Assembly (NCBI GenBank): GCA_023428645.1
Contig: JAEYXD010000176.1
Location: forward strand, 6,006 to 70,005
DNA: 64,000 nucleotides
Reading direction: 5' to 3'
Source of the DNA: Pseudomonadota bacterium
GTDB lineage: Bacteria > Pseudomonadota > Gammaproteobacteria > Steroidobacterales > Steroidobacteraceae
Shown here piece by piece: positions 58,718 to 64,000 of this stretch. The position numbers and the translations under genes are program-made. Every line of letters begins with the position of its first letter. Position 1 is the stretch's first letter. The notes below the pieces were generated by a model. It was not told where the DNA came from. It worked only from the letters and a program-made list of their open reading frames with translations, and made no database searches.

Positions 58718-59494
58718 CGCGTCATCGAGATCCCGCATCAGCACATCGCGGGCATTCCTGAACCCGTGATCCTTCGCGTCGACCGCGTACAGGCGCAACG
58801 TGGATGTATCGGCACCCAGCAGCGCACGCGACTCGGCGGCAGGGACGTAGGAATCGCGAGTCGACTGAATCACGGCCAGCGGTGTCGAGCCGAGAAGCTG
58901 CAACGTGGGATAGAGCTGGATGCGGCCTTGATCGTCGACCTGGATCTCCGGTCTGCGTTCGCCGGCAGGCGCGCGCAAGTAGTCCGCCTCGCGCGTCAGC
59001 GCGATCGCGACAGCGCCTTGCACGTCATCGCGGAGCTCCGGATGCACCGCGGCGAACGCGACGACGGACGCACCCCGCGAAAAGCCGACGACGATGGTCG
59101 GCGTCGAGTCCGGCAGATCGAGCTGCTGCTTGGCCTGCGCGAAGACTTGCTTCAGCCCCTGTGCCGCTCGTGTCGGACTAACTCGCTCGTCCGACCGCGG
59201 AATCTCCCCGAGCGCCTCGGGCGCGCTGAATCCCACGAGCGTATAGCCCTGTGCGGCGAGATGCGCGAACACCGCCCGACTCGTGCCGAGCCAGCCATCA
59301 TCGCCGGTCGTGAAGATGATCACACGGCCTGGATGCCTCGGCTGCACCGGCCGAACATAGGTGGCGTGGATCTCGCGGTCCGCTGCCTTCACCGATCGCA
59401 CGGTGACGTCGTACTCGCCGGGCTTCGAGGAGAGTCCATGGCAGCCGCAAACAGCCACCAGACACACAGCCGCGAATAACAGTCTCGCACGCAT
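58670..59494 (-). CDS. AcvB/VirJ-family alpha/beta hydrolase lipoprotein
   Basis: A 274-residue exported hydrolase. The N-terminus MRARLLFAAVCLVAVCGC has a lipobox-like VCGC, with acylation predicted at Cys18. The core has RVIIFTTGDDGWLGTSRAVFAHLAAQGYTLVGFSA, a nucleophile elbow GFSRGAS and a final DAKDHGFRN. This is the AcvB/VirJ group; members hydrolyse lysyl-phosphatidylglycerol. It lies next to lipid A modification genes, so an envelope role fits. Its 3' end overlaps arnD by 48 bp in the opposite direction. Confidence 0.83.
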   Translation of the reverse strand: MRARLLFAAVCLVAVCGCHGLSSKPGEYDVTVRSVKAADREIHATYVRPVQPRHPGRVIIFTTGDDGWLGTSRAVFAHLAAQGYTLVGFSAPEALGEIPRSDERVSPTRAAQGLKQVFAQAKQQLDLPDSTPTIVVGFSRGASVVAFAAVHPELRDDVQGAVAIALTREADYLRAPAGERRPEIQVDDQGRIQLYPTLQLLGSTPLAVIQSTRDSYVPAAESRALLGADTSTLRLYAVDAKDHGFRNARDVLMRDLDDALRWIDERVALARQAP

Positions 59495-59689
59495 GAGCCG
59501 AGCCTACGCTGCCAGAGTTCGACGTTGTCGATACTCACGCGAGATTCATACCGCGAATGCGCGTGGATGGATGTACGACCCCCCACAAACACCCTCACCG
59601 ACGAACAGTCAAGCCGCACACGACCCGCTGCGGCTGTACTCGCGCATCGTCCACGACACCGATTGCGTAAATCATGGCGGGAAGAGGAC

Positions 59690-60487
59690 TCACCTCTCCG
59701 GACCGTCATGCGCCCGCTCCTCCGCCGGATCTGTGAGATCCGGCGCGGGCAGATCCGGCGGCGGGGTCATATCGAAGCGCTGCCGGCCCGTCAACGGATC
59801 GATGGAGCGATCGAAGTCGCTGCAGGTCGCGATCTCCCGTGCCGCGGTCTGTGTCGAGCGCGCGAACGGAATCTGCCAGCGGTACGGCTGGGTGAAGATC
59901 TCCGGTGCGAACATCGTCACGTCGAACTCGAGGGTGGCCGCATCTCGCAATCGAATGCGCTCGATGATCTTCACGTTCGCCCCGATGGCGATCGCGCCCG
60001 GCGCACTTTCCGGAAACTTCACACCGGGATGCAGTCCGACGGTTTCCACGAGCAGCGTGTCACCTTCCCATCGTCCGACCGAGAAGCCCGTATAGCTCGG
60101 ATCCGGGTCAACAGGCAGCGACCGACCGTCCGTGTAGATGCGACGAGTCAGGCCAGCCTCGTTCGTGATCGTGACCCGGCCCGGCGTGAAGAGAATCTCC
60201 ACATTCGCCATGACGCTGCCGCTCGCGCCGAGAAAGGCGGGCGGCCGACAGTGGCGCAATGCATCGGGATCGAGATCGGGATTCAGACGAGCAGCGCGGA
60301 GCCTGCGCAAGTCGTCCGGCCGCAAGGGTGGCGGACGCAGCGCGAGCGCCGCGGACGGCACATCGCCGCGAAACTCCCACCAGCCGCTCCAGTCCGGCAA
60401 TGACGGGGTAGCCGGCTTCGCGGAATCAATCCACGCGAGCATCGCAAGCCATGGGAAAGCTACCGCTAGCAGCCGACACGTATTCAT
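59690..60487 (-). CDS. exported hypothetical protein paired with DUF6152 gene
   Basis: A 265-residue protein with a signal peptide (about 1-26, ending SAKPA). It opens with LPDWSGWWEFRGD and contains LPVDPDPSYTGFSVGRWEGDTLLVETVGL, a block I know from an uncharacterised family often encoded next to DUF6152. No enzymatic motif. The ATG at 60487 overlaps the upstream stop by 4 bp (ATGA). Two copies of a two-gene unit of this type often occur in Steroidobacter-like genomes; that is memory, not checked. Confidence 0.72.
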   Translation of the reverse strand: MNTCRLLAVAFPWLAMLAWIDSAKPATPSLPDWSGWWEFRGDVPSAALALRPPPLRPDDLRRLRAARLNPDLDPDALRHCRPPAFLGASGSVMANVEILFTPGRVTITNEAGLTRRIYTDGRSLPVDPDPSYTGFSVGRWEGDTLLVETVGLHPGVKFPESAPGAIAIGANVKIIERIRLRDAATLEFDVTMFAPEIFTQPYRWQIPFARSTQTAAREIATCSDFDRSIDPLTGRQRFDMTPPPDLPAPDLTDPAEERAHDGPER

Positions 60488-60897
60488 GGGTTGGGCGCTC
60501 GCACGCCGGGCCCGCCCGCGCCCCGCAGAACCCGGCCATCCGCCAGCGTGCCTTTGATGAAGTGTCCGCCCGGACGGCCGTCCTTCAGCGGAAAGTAGTC
60601 GACGGTGATCTTCTCCCGAGCCGCGAGCGAATACTTCGTCCAGCCCAGGCGCGCCAGCACGTTCACGGAGCCGTTCTCGAACGCGTAGAGCGCATAGGTT
60701 CCGGGCGCCTGCGGATTCGGCACATGGATCCAGACGAACACATGGGGGTTCATCCACTCGACCTTCGCGACGGTTCCTTGCACGGTCAACGTTTGCGAGT
60801 CGTCGAACATCGAGTAACTGTGATGCGCCCCGGCGGGTGCGGTCGCAAGTAGCTGCGCCGCGACCGTGTGCGCGAGAAGTCTGCCGGTCGCCCTCAT
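60484..60897 (-). CDS. DUF6152-family exported protein
   Basis: A 137-residue secreted protein. Signal peptide about 1-24 (ending ATAPAGA), then HHSYSMFDDSQTLTVQGTVAKVEWMNPHVFVWIHV, the DUF6152 signature, which begins with a His-His-Ser pattern at the mature N-terminus. It ends RPGGHFIKGTLADGRVLRGAG. Function unknown; OB-fold-like metal or small ligand binding has been suggested for such proteins only by appearance. ATG at 60897 has GGGG upstream. It diverges from the winged-helix regulator at 61070. Confidence 0.8.
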   Translation of the reverse strand: MRATGRLLAHTVAAQLLATAPAGAHHSYSMFDDSQTLTVQGTVAKVEWMNPHVFVWIHVPNPQAPGTYALYAFENGSVNVLARLGWTKYSLAAREKITVDYFPLKDGRPGGHFIKGTLADGRVLRGAGGPGVRAPNP

Positions 60898-61069
60898 GTG
60901 GATCCCCGAGATGTCATGGAGTGGCGCCGATGATCCCGACGAATTCCGCGCGACTTCCAGGGTTCGAAGGTGACTCCCGCGTGATTTGTCCGTGACTCGC
61001 CCCGACGGTTCTTGGAGGCCGCCTCGTCGAGCGCGTAAGCTGCGGCCACCCTGGCCCTTCGTCACCGAC

Positions 61070-63210
61070 ATGCAAGCGATCGGATTCGGTGAATGGACGC
61101 TGCAGCCCGACTCCGGCGAGCTTTCGCGGCGTGGCACGACCATCCGGCTTCAAGAACAGTGTCTGCAGGTCCTGCTGGCGCTGCTCGAGCGCCCGGGCCA
61201 GGTCGTGACACGAGACGAATTGATCGCCCGGCTGTGGCCTCACGTCGTCGTCGATTACGAGACGAGCCTGAAATCCGTGATTCGCAAGCTGCGGCTCGCC
61301 CTGGACGACAACGCCGAGCAGCCTCGCTATATCGAGACGCTGCCTCGCAAGGGCTATCGCTTCATTGCCGCGAGCGCGCCGGCTGCCGCCCAGGTGCAGA
61401 CCGAAGTGACCGTCCCATCCACGTCGTCGACGCGACGGTATCGAGCGCGCTGGATGATCGCGACCGCGGCGCTCGCCCTCGCCGTGATTCTCGCCATCAC
61501 GATTGCAATGCGCCCCGTCGAACCTGACCACATCCGACTCGGCGTACTGCCGTTCGAAAACCTGAGCCCGGATCCAACGAATGCGTTCTTCGCCGACGGC
61601 TTGCACGAGGAAGTGCTGGCGACGCTCGCGAACCGCGCAACGGCCATCGATGTCATTTCGCGCACGACGATGCTTAGCTATCGCGCGGGCGGCAAGTCGC
61701 TCTCGGACATCGCCCGCGAGCTGAACTTGACGCATGTGCTCGAGGGATCGGTGCGACGGGATAGCGACGCCCTTCGTGTCACGGTCCAGCTCATCGACGC
61801 GCGAAAGGACGATCACGTGTGGTCGCAGACCTATGATCGGCACCTTGGCAACACGATGACGCTGCAATCTCAGCTGGCTGCCGACGTCGTCGCGCAACTG
61901 GCGCATACACTGCTCGCGGGCGGTGAACTGCTGCCCTCCTCCAACCCCGCTGCCTACGACGTGTACCTGCGCGCGCTGGTGGCGATGCAGTCGCTGACGC
62001 AGCGTTCGCCACCGGAGGACTTCGCGCGCATCGATGGTTGGCTCAGTGACGCGATCGGCCTCGACGCCGCCTTCGCGGCTGCCTACGCACAACGCGCTCA
62101 GCTGTATCTGCTGAAGTACGTCTTGAACCTCGACTTGAGCGACGCGAATCGCGAGGCCGCGCGTGCCGACATCGAAGCGGCGAAACGCCTGGCCGGCGGC
62201 GCCGCCACTGTGGCGCTGGCCAGAGCTCGCTTTGCCGGACTGTTCGAAGGCGGGCCGGCGAAGGGGCTCGAGGCGCTCGATATACCGGCGGTCGCCGTCT
62301 CAAAGGAGCCGAATGTCCTGCGCTGGCGCGCGTTCTATCTCTGCCGCGTCGGGCGCTTCGAAGAAGGGCTCGCGACCTATCGCCAGGCGGCGGCGCTCGA
62401 TCCCGCGAATGCGTCGATCTTCTCGGTCTGGGAGCGTGAGCTGTGGGGCCTGCGCCGCCCAGCGGAGGCATTGCGGGTGGTTCAGTCCTACAACGAGCAC
62501 GGACCGGGCCGCCTTCGAATCGGCGACCTGGAGTTTGCATTCACCGGCAATACCGTGCGTCTGCGGCGCGAGCTCACGGCGCCCGACGCGGCCATCGCGG
62601 ACGATATTCGGTTGCTCGCATTGTTCGACCTGCTGCGCTACGAAGGCCGCTTTGCCGAGCTCATCGAAGTCGTCACCCAAACGGCGCTGGATACCGTGCG
62701 ACTCGGCGGCTTCCGCGACTACGGTGCACCCGGAACGGGCGGCAAGCCGATCGCTGAGCTTCGTGGTTGGGCCTACCTGTTCAATGGCGATGTTTCCGCA
62801 GCGGCGAGCGAAGCACAGCACATGCTGGCGTTCATCGAGCGCCAGCATGTGACATCGCACGACGCATGGCACACGCGGATGCTCGCGGCGCAAGCCGCGT
62901 TATTCTCCGGGCATCGGCAGCAGGCAATTGCGGAAACGCGGTGGCGCTGCAATTGGCTCCCCATCATTTCACGTCGTTGAGCCGCTACTCGCGGATGTTG
63001 GGAGCGCGCATCTATGCCTGGGCCGGCGCGACGGACGAAGCGATCGCGCTGCTCGAGGATCTCGCCTTCAATCCACCTGCGCACGGCCCGGCCGAGATCA
63101 CCCGTGATCCATTCTTCACGATCCCGCTGGCCACGAGCCCGCGCTATCGAGCGCTCGCGCAACGGCTCGAAGCGGAGATTGCCGCCAATCAATCCATATT
63201 CCCGCGGTGA
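61070..63210 (+). pseudogene. CadC-type winged-helix/TPR regulator with a late frameshift
   Basis: The first 636 codons (to 62980) hold an OmpR-type winged helix (about 1-100, IRLQEQCLQVLLALLERPGQ then ETLPRKGYRFI), a membrane helix (about 125-145), a FlgO/adenylate-cyclase-type domain (LGVLPFENLSPDPTNAFFADGL; VLEGSVRRDSDALRVTVQL) and TPR-like repeats. After AIAETR near 62940 the frame ends with an odd tail. The next frame continues AVALQLAPHHFTSLSRYSRMLGARIYAWAGATDEAI and stops at 63210, exactly the expected end of the TPR domain. A one-base deletion would explain it. The regulator diverges from the DUF6152 pair, its likely target. Confidence 0.72.
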
Positions 63211-63327
63211 AAGCCCTCAGGCGCCCGGCACGAATCTCATTGGCCGATCTGGCGTTGTCCAGCCCGGAAGCCTATCGTGGCGCCCCACCTGCGTTGACGA
63301 TTCAAACAATACGTGAGGGAGCGCATC

Positions 63328-64000
63328 ATGGCGGAGATCTCGCGACGGGCCCTTCTGCAAACGGCGACGGGCGTGGCTGCGATCGCTGGCGCGACTTCAG
63401 CGCTGGCGCAGAGCGTGGCATCGGGCGCGGGGGGAGCCGCAGCGGCAGGCGGCTCCATTCGCGCGCGATTCGCGCTCGATCCGTCACTCCTCTATGTCAA
63501 CGCCGCGAATCTCTGCCCTACGTTCCTTGCGGCCATCGCGGCGGAAAAGCACGAATCGGCGCTGCTGCAAACCAATCCGTCGCAGGAATTTCGCCGCAAA
63601 TACAACGCGATGGTGGCCACCCTCCATGCGCGGATCGGCAAGAATATCAACGCCCCCGCCGATACGATCCGCTGACGCGCAACTGCAGTGAGTCGAGCGC
63701 CAACATCACGCGCGGCGTGCGGTTGAGGGCTGGCGACGAAGTCATCGTCGGACACGAGAATCACCAGTCGAACATGAACTGGTGGAAACGCCGCGAGCAG
63801 ACGGAGGGCATCGTCGTGAAGGTCGCGAAGCCCGCCGACGAGCCGCGCACGACGCAGGAAGTGCTCGATGCGTATGTCTCGCTTGCCGGTCCGCGAACGA
63901 AAGTGCTGGCCCTGTCGCATCAAACCAATCTCGGCGGACTGATCGCGCCGGTGAACGAGATCGGCCGCTTCTGTCGCGCGAGGAACATCTGGTTCCATGT
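63328..64000 (+). pseudogene. Tat-exported class V aminotransferase with frameshift (runs off right edge)
   Basis: The ATG at 63328 (GAGGGAG 7 nt upstream) starts a twin-arginine leader SRRALLQTATGVAAIAGATSALAQ, then ALDPSLLYVNAANLCPTFLAAIAA, typical of the isopenicillin-N-epimerase-like aminotransferases. This frame stops at 63675 after PADTIR. One base out of frame, LTRNCSESSANITRGVRLRAGDEVIVGHENHQSN continues from 63672 to the window edge with the right family order (GHENHQSNMNWW). A single-base deletion near 63670 explains it. The PLP lysine lies beyond the window. Confidence 0.75.

Overview
The window is GC-rich, densely coded proteobacterial DNA with no rRNA, tRNA, CRISPR array, intact prophage or insertion sequence that I can see. 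The gene content (type II secretion pseudopilins beside a rhombosortase, a fabD-fabG-acpP-fabF-pabB-pabC-mltG-tmk-holB-pilZ run, an arn lipid A cluster) points to a Gammaproteobacterium, probably near the Steroidobacterales/Nevskiales/Xanthomonadales. That placement is inference from gene content, not from a marker tree.

Layout. 1-4966 (minus) is a branched-chain amino acid operon ilvC-leuA-ilvE-leuC (leuC runs off the left edge). A promoter, a Val/Ile/Leu-rich leader peptide and a terminator hairpin precede it, the classic layout of ribosome-mediated attenuation. 5141-11698 (plus) has an M17 aminopeptidase, an EamA permease, ilvD, an HMG-CoA lyase, a GntR regulator with its own terminator, and a peroxiredoxin. 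11768-13524 (minus) is etfB-etfA. 13827-24263 (plus) has an Asp/Glu-racemase-like protein, an AlaA-type aminotransferase, an AddB/AddA-like nuclease-helicase pair, a beta-propeller protein and an alpha/beta hydrolase. 24326-30298 (minus) is gspG-H-I-J-K-L-M-N, with a rhombosortase divergent from gspG. 31029-39870 (plus) is the fatty acid, folate, murein and replication housekeeping run. 39892-43907 (minus) has a cNMP-rhodanese fusion, a FadJ-like beta-oxidation enzyme and an EEP-fold hydrolase.

From about 44 kb the window becomes accessory. It holds a TIR-like (DUF1863/ThsB-like) protein, a small convergent unknown, a degenerate repeat region that looks like a decayed HTH gene, a small lipoprotein, a thioesterase, a DUF1349-like protein, RidA, an amidohydrolase, a VOC protein and an aspartyl-protease-like protein. 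At 51692-58717 lies a complete but rearranged 4-amino-4-deoxy-L-arabinose (Ara4N) lipid A cluster: arnT, a small EmrE-type flippase, arnB, arnC, and arnA split into two genes. Its last gene, arnD, is broken by an internal deletion that shifts frame. After it come a VirJ/AcvB-like lipoprotein, a DUF6152/partner pair, a CadC-type winged-helix/TPR regulator with a late frameshift, and a Tat-dependent class V aminotransferase with a frameshift that runs off the right edge.

The most useful observations are the ilv attenuator with its newly identified leader peptide, the disrupted arnD, the TIR-like gene neighbourhood, the repeat-rich HTH relic, the pseudopilins with unusual low-complexity insertions next to a rhombosortase, and the run of frame disruptions from 58 to 64 kb. 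The disruptions need checking as either real decay or assembly error.
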